A DNA stretch of 64,000 nucleotides from Sindora glabra (lineage: Eukaryota > Streptophyta > Magnoliopsida > Fabales > Fabaceae): NCBI GenBank assembly GCA_020226215.1, contig CM035231.1, positions 48,512,876 to 48,576,875 of the forward strand. The letters are read 5' to 3'. The translations under genes were made by a program, and so were the position numbers. The notes beneath the pieces were generated by a model, which was not told the DNA's origin, did not search any database, and was given only the letters and a program-made list of their open reading frames with translations. Position 1 is the first letter of the stretch. Each line of letters starts with the position of its first letter. Shown here piece by piece: positions 22,913 through 34,049 of the stretch.

Positions 22913-23172
22913 CCAACCTTATATTCTCTCATTGTGCCATCATTTACTAAAATGAAATTCTTAATCTTCCTCTATTCACTTTTATTTTTGAAATGATGAA
23001 TTGCCACACTTACTTATAGTCATGCATTCACCAACAATATGCATGCTTATTGAATTATAGTGGATATCAAACTTTATTAAATTAACAAGCAAAAGTAAGC
23101 ATGGTGGCATTGATTAAGAACTGCTTGAGAAATAAAGCATTTCAAATGCAAATAAATTAGTAGGAGATGAAG

Positions 23173-23440
23173 ATGTATGGTTATGGTAAGAGGGCTCTAT
23201 TGCTAACTTTAAAGTTTGAGTTAAACTTAGAAAGGCACTTCTACAAATGCCCATTATGAAAGGACAAGTACAACAGCTGTGGGTATTTTAAATAGGCTAA
23301 TGAAATTAACATAGAAGAGTTAAATAAGATTGTCTTGAAGTTGATCAAGCAAGTGAAAATCTTGAAATGTGTTTACTTATTACTGAGGGTTTTAGTTGTG
23401 TTTCTATTTTAGGTGTGCCTTTATTTTTAGGAGAAGATTA
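23173..23440 (+). pseudogene. GRF-type zinc-finger gene remnant
   Basis: From ATG at 23173 the frame reads MYGYGKRALLLTLKFELNLE then RHFYKCPL-stop-KDKYNSCGYFK-stop-ANEIN. This is the zf-GRF pattern (CxCG...T...N.G.RFY.CP...CG.F.W.DE) with the first two Cys changed to Tyr. A Lys-rich helix follows (IVLKLIKQVKILK), then a hydrophobic stretch (VYLLLRVLVVFLF) that would be a membrane segment. The GRF, coiled-coil, membrane layout matches small plant proteins that are mostly transposon-borne. It lies just inside the left TIR and points towards the transposase. Function is unknown; GRF fingers bind single-stranded nucleic acids in some proteins. Confidence 0.6.
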
Positions 23441-24879
23441 GTTGTTTAGATAGTTAATTATTGCTAAGAAATGTAAGAGTTTAGGTAAGTTTAAAATGTT
23501 GATATTGTTATGTTCAACCTATGTGAACTTTTGTATGATAAATGTGATGACAAGTTCTATTAATGTTGTAATGTTGAAAGCCTCTATTTCTAGTAGAATA
23601 TATTTATGAATTTTGCCACTTTTGTCTAACATTGTATCTATATTTAGTATCCTTTGATTACTGAAATAATTTTTTTAGTTTTTTTATTTGAAACTAAACA
23701 CTTTTTTTTATTGTCAAAACATGTTTGAATTATAGTAGTTTTGTCATTTTGTCTAATTTTTTTAATGAATAAATATTCTAAACTAGTTTTTCTAATGATG
23801 ACATGAATTTTGAGTAAAAAAATATTCTAAACTAATCTCTCTCTATATGTTGTTTACTTTACCATTTATATATAATTATGCTTGATGGCAACAATTATGA
23901 TTCGTCATAACTATTTTTTATATGTGTCTTTAGATTATAAAAAGTTAGTTGTGATACCAGATTGAGTGAGCATATGGATTTGTTAGCTAAAGTAAACAAT
24001 AAAAGTGAGGAATATTAAGAACTATAAAAGCAAGGAAGATAAAGAACTACTTAAATCCACTCTTGTTACTTTATTTTTATTCTACCTTACAAAATGAAAA
24101 CAATTTCTCTCTTTAGTGCTAATAAATACCCATAGCTTCTTGATATAAAGTCTTTCATTATTGGTGCCAATATGTCTAATGTTGTTATAAATTCCTATTG
24201 CAAAGTTAATACATTCCTCATATGAAATATCTAGTAAATCCATATAAAATTATAGATGCATTTATAATTATGCTACATACTCATCTTTGCTAGAGTGTTA
24301 TTTATTATAAGTTTACAAGAGAATTTGATAATTGTTTAAAAGTTTTATGAGTCAATAAAAACTTATGTAGAAAGTGCTTTTGAAGCAAACTAAGTTAAAA
24401 TAGAGTATGACCTTGATATTGTTATGCAATTAGTTAAAACACCTTACACAAAAAGGTTAACCTTTTTTTGCATGGATTATTTAACCATCAAAGGCCTCTA
24501 CTAGCTTTGAAATTTACTAGTTGCTCAGTCAAATTTGAGAAAACTCATTGTAGGATGAAAAAGTGAAGAAAAACAATGAAACAATGCTTTCTCTATTACA
24601 TATATTGATAAAAAGAAACTACCTTATTTATATCATTCCAAAAAATAAAACCATCCATAAAGCATAAGGACATAACGTATTTTGTTAATCTCAAAATCAT
24701 AGACATTATGTATATAATCTAATAGCATTCATAACCAAGGTAAAAAACTAAAATGTTTTCCTTAACTACTCCTTAGAAACTACTAATCTACTATTGCATA
24801 ATTCATTGTGTTATATTGTGATGGCTAAGACTATATAAATGGACTTAAAACTAATTATGAAATTTGAGCTTCAATTTAT

Positions 24880-27800
24880 TGTCTTTTCTTTTTTAGAGTT
24901 AATTTCTTCCAAGACTTTCTTATGGATTTTGCATCCTTTAGCATTGTGGTTTATTTGCTGACATTTAGAGCATGTTGTCAATCCAAATTTTTTCTTTAAC
25001 TTATAAAGGTTTCTTAGTTCATCCTTGTCTCTCTTCCTCTTTGCCTTTAGGTAACTTGCAAGCTTGCTATATCTAAGTGGTTGAATAACTTTGATTATAT
25101 TTATGGGCCAATGCTCTTAACCTGCAATTGGGTGAATAAAAATAGTGTAAGTTCTTTTAAATGTAGCCATTAATAAGCTTGGATACATAAAATCTTCTAA
25201 CTTTAAGTTATTCCAAGCCAAATAAGCAATTTCATACTTAAAAGGCACTTTACTTACATCCCACACTCTACAAGAACAAATTCTACCATTCAAATCCTCT
25301 TTCATCCTATCACTTATTTTTATGTAGGTAACTTTAAACTTGTTGCCTTCAAGATCATTAACCCATTAAGTATCCATTGCATGCTAGCTAACTTAGTTTT
25401 CTTAAGTTTACATTAAAGTAGTGGACAAATGATGCTACCTTAGTAAGTTATAATGGTAAGCCTATTATCATTCATTTTTTTTATGATCTAGGATATAATC
25501 TCCTTTGTCATAATAATAATAGGCTTGCTCCTATACTTTAACGATATTCAAGTTAAATTGCTCACACATGTTATGTAGTTAGGTGTCATTTTTAAGAAAT
25601 GCATTGTAAGTAACTATAATCCAAGCACTAAAAGGGATGTTGTTAAGGACTCCCAAGCCTTGTCATTCAATTTCTTGATTTTCTCCATTGCCCTCTCAAA
25701 CTTGAGCATTATTATGCTTCTAATAGCTAGCCAAAAGTTTTTTTCTAAATTTTAACTCTTTCTATTTCTTGCTAAAATTGTTCTAAATATGCATGCAATA
25801 GAACCTATTATAGGCTTTAGGTTGAAACTTTACCATGGCTTGTAGCATGCCTTATAAATAGAAAAAAATAAAATAATTAATGAGTTCTCATAAATAAAAT
25901 AATAGGTAACATAATAAAAGTCTTTAGTATTTAACTTGCAAGCCCTAATAGTTTAGGGCATCATGTTAATTCTTTAAGTTGAATAGTATTATTTGCTTCA
26001 TAGACAAAGGAACTAATTAAAATTAAAATTTGACCATGTTATCAAGAAATGGGTTAAGAGCAATAACAAATGAATATTTGATATTTAAAATAATAAAAGA
26101 ACACATGTAAACATAGTTACACACAGATATCAAGAAGTGTTCTCTATGTTGCTAAATAATAAGAATATGGCCAGAAAATGATGGAATGTAGGTGTATAAC
26201 TTTGAGAAATAATGGAGATATAACAATGTATTGCAAAAGGGAAAAATGTGTAGCTATTTGCTAAATGGATTGCAAGCACTTCTCATAATTTAGATGTTGA
26301 ATATGTAAGATGTTATTTATATATTAACTATAGATTACAGCGTATAAGGTTAAATTATCAAGCAAAAGGAAGACAAGGTGCCACTAGAGCTATGTAATAT
26401 TTTGCAAGATATACAAGACTTAGCTTAAGGTTTTTCAAGATTCTTATTTTTAGTTGGGAGTACAACTATACAATAGCAAGAAATCTTTGATAGTATTAAA
26501 GGGAGTAACAACATGTGTAAGGACATTTAACATCTATACATGGTATAAATATGAATATCCTAGTTTATTATATTCAAATGAATATATGTAGCATCTGTAA
26601 GGAATCTTTAGTAATACTAAGGGGAGTAGTATTCAAAACATATTTTTATTAAATCTTACCTTATCCTTCTAGGCTATTGATATTTGTAAAATAAAGACTA
26701 TATTTATATCTTTTTATTTAATTATAGTTGTAAGTTATGCATTTCTTTTCTCTACTCTTAGTTCCTCTTTTTTAATGATAGTGAAATTAATAAACTCTCT
26801 GGTTTATTATATTTGAATGAAGATATAAAGATTTATCAATTTATTTCTTGCATTTATATGGTATATGTTAGTTAAGCAAGAACTCAATTTAGAAGTATAT
26901 CTAAATATATGTACAAGTTCTACCATTCTATTTAAAACATTAAAAATAAGAAAATTTCAAAATTACATCACTTAGATATAATAATTCTTTTACCGTCCTC
27001 TTGTTGACATTGCACACAATAATAATAAATACCATATTAATGCAATATATAAGGCTCAAGTAATACTATTAGGCAAGATGACATCATTTATAATCCTTAT
27101 AAGTCATTAACTTCCATTTGATACAAAGGCAACAAAGTGTTAAGCCTCAAGGATTATGGTAATTACACTATTAGTAAGCCAACTAATGAAATTAAAAAAA
27201 CTAGCTTTTCACAATTAGTCAACAAAAGGAATGAAATGACGATAACAACAGTTTGAATAGGGCATGGCCTTAAGTTGGAGATAGCTATTATTCTAAAGTA
27301 GATATACAAAATAAAGGATAAATTGAGGTACATGATAAAAATATATAATATTTTTTATCCTTATTTTTTATAAAAGAGGAAAATGATTATTAAAAACATA
27401 CAGTGTATCAATATCAAGTAATGGCATTATATTTTTTTACTATAAAAAATTGTAAAATGCATTGTAAGATAACAATGGATAAGACTTATATAAGAGTTTA
27501 GTGGGGAGAGAATTACTTTTCTGTTTATTTAGGTATAGACATGAAGATATTCTTATTGGTATTTTTCTTTAGTAGTAAAAGAACAAATAAAAAAATAAAG
27601 AGTCAACAAAAAATGAAAAATTAAAGGACAAATTATAACAAGAACATATTACTATTGCAAAACTTGATCTATTTTCAATTTTTATAACATTTGCACCATA
27701 AAATAGGTACTTAAATAGACACAAATAATGTATCATATATTTTGATGTTGTTGTTAGTTACCAAACAATAGATGGTAGAATAACTTATGAAATAATAATT

Positions 27801-29830
27801 TATTAAAGGTATTTTTGATATTTTATTGTTCATTGACATTTTACAAAAAAAGACCATGAGTAATTTTTATAATACAATATCAAAAACCTAATTTATCACG
27901 CAAAAATTTTAATATTAACAATTTGTTTCCATTTCTATAATTTTTAATAGTTGTAAACATCTATTGCTCAACATATCATGGTATTTAAAATATAAATACA
28001 AAACACATGTATTAAAAAGAATGGTATAATTTGATACCTTTTGTTCTTTTGAGATAAAATTCCATTCATACTCTTTGGCATCCCTAATGTCTTTAATTAG
28101 CTTGGTTATAAACTACCTCTATATCTCTTTGTTTTCTTTGTCCATAACTATATAGATAATGACAAAGAACCCATTGTTAGCATCTTGTGTTACTGCTAAA
28201 AGCAATTACTCTCTATAGTAACCTTTGAGGTGGTATCTATCTAATCTAATAAGAGGCCATATAATTTCAATTTTATCTTTATTCTATCGAGTATACTATC
28301 ACCATATAAGTTGCTATTATTACTATCTTTAGTGAAGATATTCAATGTGAATCTATGGTCTAAAGGATACAATAATAAAGAAACGGGACCATCATACTAT
28401 TTTTTTAATTACTACACAAAATAAAATAGAAAAATTCCTTTTTCTTAGGAACATATACAATAAAACCTCTTTTGCATGCTTCTAAGCATAAATAAAATCT
28501 ATCAAATCTAAAAGATAGCTCTAAAGGATACCTCTCTAAGCCAAACTATAGTGAAAAGTGTTGGTTACTCCTAAGTATCTTATGGTAGTAGTTCCTAAAT
28601 CTTACATATTTTTCCTTTTCAAAGTCTTCGTTAACTTGCCTTCTTTCCTTTATAGCTTTAAAAAGAGTGTGCTTAGCAACTATCACTCTGTATTACTCCT
28701 TGATGTGGTCAAGTACTTTTAGCCTATTTAAGCTAAGATAAGTTTTAATCTTCAAGACTAATTTTTTTATTAACTATTTCCTTATTGGCTAGCTTGTTCT
28801 TTATTTACCTTGGATAAATACAATCATTAGATAAAGTTTTTATCTGATAACTCTTATTCTATTGCGCTATGAACATAAATGATGCTAATCACAAGTTTTA
28901 AAAATGCATTTCATTTTACATCTCACACTAACATTCTTAGGAAAGCCAATTGGTCTACCAAGATAAGTATTGTAATCTTTGTAAGCATCCATGAAAACAT
29001 CTAAGCTTATAAATTTCATTCCCAACTTTAGTGTCACCTATCTAAATTTAGCTTTTGGGTTAAATTAAGGGTATTTCTGACCACTTTTATTGCTTTTATC
29101 ATTAAATGATCTAGTTATGCTCCTTAATTTTTTAGAATCATAGTTATCATTCCCAATGAAAGCATTCTTTAGTTCTACATCATGATTGCTAATAAAATGA
29201 TTGCATCACTAACAATATTATTTTTCTTGTCTCCCTTTTCTATTTTTTTAGCTTTAGTCTTCCTTCCTATATTGCTCTTCATGTTAGGTTCTAGTTTAGT
29301 ATTTGCTAGAAAGATATCATCATTTTCTTCTTCCTCTTTAAGCCTTAGTTTGAATAAGTTATTTTTTACACTATTATAATTCTCATCTTTCTCCAGGTAC
29401 TCCTATCTTTCTCATCTTCACCCTTATATTCTTCATCCTTAGTATTGTCACTTTCACCCCTTTGTTTATCCCTTTGCTTTTGGATAACTTTTTCTTTACA
29501 ATTTTTTTGTTATAAACTCAATGCGCATTCTAAAACCTACCCAATCTATAGGATGTCATCTTTAATGTTATATTCAAAGTATAACTCAATCTTAATTGTA
29601 TGCTCTACCATATTTATGATATCTTTATAGTCATCATCATTTCTTATTGGACATAGTCCATTGTCTAAGTTAAACCCTAAGCTTCACCAATAGCATTTCT
29701 TATATAATGTGTACCCATGTTTTTCCAAAAGCCCAATGATAATTAGTATTATTATGTAGTCCATATTTATTTTATCCCAAACATTAATCTTACCCCCATA
29801 TAGCTAGTATTAAGGTTGCTTTCAAAATGT
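24880..29830 (-). pseudogene. MuDR-type MULE transposase, degenerate
   Basis: Read right to left. An N-terminal region near 29600-29680 (RNDDDYKDIINMVEHTIKIE) is followed by an acidic stretch (KEEEEENDDIFL, about 29340). The MuDR domain is GMKFISLDVFMDAYKDYN with CK.KC (about 28900-29030). Next come KHTLFKAIKERRQVNED (28690), CLEACKRGF (28480) and the catalytic core LIRLDRYHLKGYY with AVTQDANNGFFV (28150-28250). After a 2.2-kb intron the core resumes with MLQAMVKFQPKAYNRFYCMH, FERAMEKIKKLND-like text and MCEQFNLNIVKV (25510-25850). The SWIM domain at 25200-25280 reads CSCRVWDVSKVPFKYEIAYL and has lost the later Cys and His. The C-terminal CCHC knuckle CSKCQQINHNAKGC (24931-24972) is intact. 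Numerous stops make it inactive. Confidence 0.8.
25851..28037 (-). other. Intron of the MULE transposase
   Basis: The coding strand leaves the core at FISKEQK|GTATCAAAT and re-enters at TTTATAAG|GCATGCTACAAGCC (MLQAM), joining a motif that is continuous in the family (Q.KGLLQAM). Joining the exact sites leaves a one-base frame error, in keeping with decay. The 2187 bp hold no other recognised gene. They contain direct repeats such as AAGAAATCTTTGATAGTATT (26478) and AAGGAATCTTTAGTAATACT (26599). Confidence 0.55.
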
Positions 29831-29856
29831 CTTCTATAATGAAAGACTAATGATAT

Positions 29857-30449
29857 ATAGGGGTGCTTAATGAACAAATTGGATTAAACTAAGCTGAAAT
29901 TTATTTAAGCTCGATCTGTTTAGTCCCCTTTTTAAATGGGCTTAAATTGGCTGACTCGGTTCGATTTGTAGGCTTATTGAACCAACTTATGAGTCAATCT
30001 ATTTTTTTTTATATTTTAACTTATATTTTATCTTTTATCATTTATTATATTTTTATATATACTATTTTATTTTTATATTTTTATATTTATTAATTTTATT
30101 ATTTATTTTTATTATATTTAATTATTTTGAGTGTTTGTATTCAATTTTTTAACAATTGAATTGTATTTTATATTAAATTATAATTTAAAAATAATTAATA
30201 AGTTATTTTATTTTTTAAATGTAAATATTATTTAAGTTATTAAATATAATTTTTTTTAAAAAAAAGTTAGTTCATTTAGGCTTACGAACTGGTCCTGTCC
30301 ATTTTGAACCGACCTGCTTTGATTCGTAACCTAGGCAGGCTAATCTATTTAGGTCTTTTTTTAACTATCCTAAATTTTAAAGTCTAGTTCATAGGAAGCT
30401 TGTAGGCTGGTTCGTTTAGCCCGCAAACTTCCAACTTGTTAAAAACCCT
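29857..30449. mobile_element. hAT-like MITE with 9-bp target duplication
   Basis: The 9-mer TAATGATAT flanks both ends (29848-29856 and 30450-30458). The ends are imperfect inverted copies: ATAGGGGTGCTTAATGAAC on the left and AGGGTTTTTAACAAGTTGG from the right. Subterminal sequence is rich in GGTTCG, GGGCT and GACC words, typical of plant hAT MITEs; the core is A/T-rich. It inserted into the MULE near the transposase 5' end. Confidence 0.65.
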
Positions 30450-31382
30450 TAATGATATGATTCTTACAATAGTAGAAAAATAAATGAGATTCAAACATAC
30501 TAGTGTATGACATTCATTTCAATTTTAGATGCAAGTAAAATTTGACATCCAAGTCTATTTTAAATGGAAAAAATATTACAAATGCAATTGTAAAATAAAA
30601 CTTCATTAAAAAAATCCTTTAAAATTTTAATTTAGATAGAAACATGAAATTACCATTTGTCTTTTTCCTTTTTACACAATCAAAATTATTCAAACAAAAG
30701 GAGATTATTTACTTTATTAGTATGTATTAAATGCAATGGAGTTACATGTACGAGTTAGTTACACATGGTTAAGTTCAATGTTAGGCATCGATGATATAAG
30801 CAAATTTATATATAATATAGGCAAATATAAGATTAGATTTCAAACAAAAGCATGATTGCTTAATACTATTTCTTTTCCTAAAAAAATATGAGAAACTTAT
30901 GTTTTCAATATGATATAATTGAATATGACTCTCTGGATTAAAATAACAATTTTTGGATTTGGCCAAGTTTCGTTAAACCGTAAAACCAAGCAAGAAATAC
31001 ACGTGATGCAATTTATAAAAGTCATAGAATTCTTCAAACCAACGAATAATTATTATACATATTAAAATGAAAAAGAAATCATGTATATGGAAAACAATGG
31101 TGGGGTACTAACTTTTTAGACTATCATTTATAAAGCCTAGAAGTCTAATTAAAGAATAGTTTCTTTGCCACTAACATGTACAATATTTTACTCCAACGGA
31201 TGCAATTTCCTTCAATTGCAACTAAAGCTTAGCATCAATGTTGGATTAAGGTTTCAACTTCTAAAATCATCTCTATGTCTCATTTTTCCCCAAATAAACA
31301 ACACAATGGAATCTACTTAATTTTTTTTTATTTAATGCCTACCTTTTTATACTTTTAAAATTGCTTCAACTATTTGTTAAAC

Positions 31383-31775
31383 AAAATGTGTTATTTGTTA
31401 AAGTGTAGAAATGTTGTCATTTGGGCTGTTACCAGAGTTAATAGTTCCAAGTTAGCACTTAACATGTTAACAAGATACTTTACATGCTAACTCAATAACT
31501 TTCATCTTCTTACATTGGGCCTAATCAGAAAACCATTTTGGTATAATGATTCTAGAATCATGGACTATTGTAGCTGTTCACTATATTTAAGGGATGAAAT
31601 TACAAGTGAGATATAATTTTAAGGATGAATTTGAATATTTTGTCAATTATTTATTAATAAGAATTTAAACCTAAAAAAAGCAATATGCCTTGGAGGACAA
31701 AAGGTTTCAACATAGGGAGTAGTTAGGTCATTTGCCTAGTACTAGTTTTAATAAGGTTACTAACCTAGTTGACAA
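31383..31775 (-). repeat. Right TIR of the MULE
   Basis: Reverse complement matches 22410-22912, including ATAGTGAACAGCTACAATAG (31564-31583) and GACAACATTTCTACACTTTA near its inner limit. Confidence 0.7.
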
Positions 31776-32714
31776 TTTTATAAGTCATTACTATGTGACA
31801 AGTTTAATATTTAAAATTTATTTTAAATAACTTTTTGTAAAACATTTTGGCATTTCCTTAGGCGCAACTATTCAAACCAAAATTCACCCCATTTCTTTCT
31901 ATGTGAGATTATTTTTTTAAGTATATGTATTTTGCAATTTTTAAGTGTAAGAACAAATAATTAACAAGAGTAAAAGGTTACAAGTGGTTTTTTTAAGAAT
32001 TTATTTATTTATTAATTTATTAATACTTTGGTAAACAATTAATAATAGAACATATGTGTATATATTAATACCATATGCATGACTTTTAATAGAATTTAGA
32101 ATTAATTTGTTATACAAATTGAAATTTATATATTTAATGTACACATTTATATTATTCACTAAAATAAAATACTTCCACCTTTAAAGAAAATATATTAATG
32201 TGTTAAATTTTGATGAATTTAGTTTCTAACTAAAACAAAATTTCTTGAAATTTAAAATGTTCTATCCAAGGAAAAAATGTTATTTAAGAATATATATTTG
32301 AGATGAAAATTTTAATGATCAGATATAATTTAAACCATAGTTGTACTGAGACTTTAGTTTTATAGCACTCTTAGATAACAAAAAGTTTTTTTAGAAACAT
32401 TTAAGATTGTGTATAACTTTTTTTAGGCTTACAATGTAAAAAATATCAAGGATTTAATTTCATCTTGTAACTTTTAATATTTGATAGAAGAATAGATTGC
32501 ATTACAAGATACAATTGGTTGCATTAATAAACATATTTATTTGCTTTGTAAAATGAAAAAATCTACTCACTATGTAAGGTGATGTGATTATTAATGTTTT
32601 TTGTGCAAAAACAAATTTACATGTAATGAAACAATTATTATTGAAGATTTGAAAATATGAAAATATTTCACTATCTAATGAAGAATATGAGATTTATAGT
32701 AGAACTTAATAAAA
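31776..32714. other. A/T-rich intergenic DNA
   Basis: No coding frame, no recognised repeat beyond simple A/T tracts. Confidence 0.4.
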
Positions 32715-33208
32715 TGTAAAATATTTCCTTTAACTTGAAATGGTTGGATTTTACATTTTCACCTTTAAAAACTTAGAAATTACCCCTTTAAATTTACCAG
32801 ATTTAAAATTAATATCCATCATTTACTTAATTAATTATTTTATCAAATTATGTAACTTTTTCATGATAATTTTAAATAAGAATCACAATATAATAAAATG
32901 TTAGTTTATATTTTTATTTTTTCACACAATTTTGTACATTGTTTACAAGTATTTAATTAAAAATCTATATATAATTTAGTTTTTATTAATTTCATAATGG
33001 AAATTATATGTGAAAAATGTTAAAATGAATCAACCTATTATAATATTGTAATTTTTGTTTAAAAATTTTATAAAAAAATATAATTTAATAAAATGATTAA
33101 TTAAGTTAATGATAACTTTTAACTCCAAGTTTAGAAAAATTTAAGAATGTGGTTTTCAAATTTCTAAAATAAAAGGCACAAAATCCAACATTAAAGGAGG
33201 ATTTTACA
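32715..33208. mobile_element. TIR element of about 494 bp
   Basis: The left end TGTAAAATATTTCCTTTAAC and inverted right end TGTAAAATCCTCCTTTAATG begin arms that match for about 170 bp (shared TTGGATTTT, TTACTTAATTAAT and ATTTTAT words in order). There is no internal gene. Partial relatives occur at 3637-3930 and about 50395-50600, so this is a small family. The target duplication is unclear. Confidence 0.6.
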
Positions 33209-33360
33209 ATTTTCTCATTCTTTTTGTGAAAGGATATGAAAATAAAAGTAAAAGATGGAATATTAAAATAAAATAATTGTTAATAATCTATGAATGATAT
33301 TTGCACATGTTCATATTTTTCATTTTTAGTTGTTATGATTTTTAATTATACATATTATAT

Positions 33361-33361
<1 letters not shown>

Positions 33362-33439
<78 letters not shown>

Positions 33440-33451
33440 TGTATATATATA

Positions 33452-33524
<73 letters not shown>
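33362..33524. repeat. Compound microsatellite
   Basis: (AC)n of about 22 units, then (AT)n, a (GTAT)n block, its inverted (ACAT)n block, then (AT)n of about 22 units. The GTAT and ACAT blocks are complementary and can fold on themselves. Open frames across it on both strands are artefacts of the repeat. Confidence 0.95.
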
Positions 33525-33528
<4 letters not shown>

Positions 33529-34049
33529 CTCATAGTTAGAAAAAAGAACCATATGCATTACATAGGCTAGCTTAAAATAATTTTTAAAAATCAAAATTTT
33601 TTACTTTATGAGTAATGAATTTTTTAAAAATTAATTTATTTATTAATGCATTGATAAACAGTTAATAATTGAATGTAGTACATTAAAAGTAAGAAATGAA
33701 GATTAAAGAGATAGTAAATGGAGAAATTTTTAAAAAGATATTATTTACAAAAGTATTATCATTCAAGAATTAACAAATGTGATATGTGAGTTAAATTTAT
33801 TCATTAGTTATTTTAAATCTCTAATTTATAATTTATGATCATGTGTTATGATAGTAATGATAGTGCTAGAGAGGCAATGTTCACCTAAGGAAGATAATGT
33901 TATATGATAATAATTAATGTTTTCAAGGATGAGGTTTTTTCCCCTAATAAATCATTTATTACAAAGCAAATCATAAAATACAAAATATTTAATAACAACA
34001 AAGACTTTATATAGCTTTTCCATAATATACCCTATAAATGATGCCACTT
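33525..34049. other. Flank between microsatellite and LINE
   Basis: A/T-rich. It may include the LINE 3' UTR, but no clear poly(A) end was found; the T-run near 33937 (GGTTTTTTCCCC) is a weak candidate on the minus strand. Confidence 0.35.

Larger units (their letters stand above)
22410..31775 (-). mobile_element. Mutator-like element (MULE) with long TIRs and two convergent genes
   Basis: The left terminal region and the reverse complement of the right one align over several hundred bases; for example, both carry AAATTCAT, TTGTAATTTCATCC, ATAGTGAACA and ATTATACCAAAAT in order. Between them are a minus-strand MuDR-type transposase remnant (24880-29830) and a plus-strand GRF zinc-finger remnant (23173-23440). 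A hAT-like MITE lies at 29857-30449. The outer limits and the expected 9-bp target duplication could not be fixed. The bounds come from GTTAGGTTATTA on the left against CTAGGTTAGTAA (inverted) on the right. Confidence 0.75.

Noticed and set aside
29182..29630. Plus-strand hydrophobic ORFs
   Set aside because: Opposite strand of the acidic and Lys-rich N-terminal part of the MULE transposase.
33290..33594. Open frames on both strands over the microsatellite
   Set aside because: They translate only the (AC)n and (AT)n repeats.
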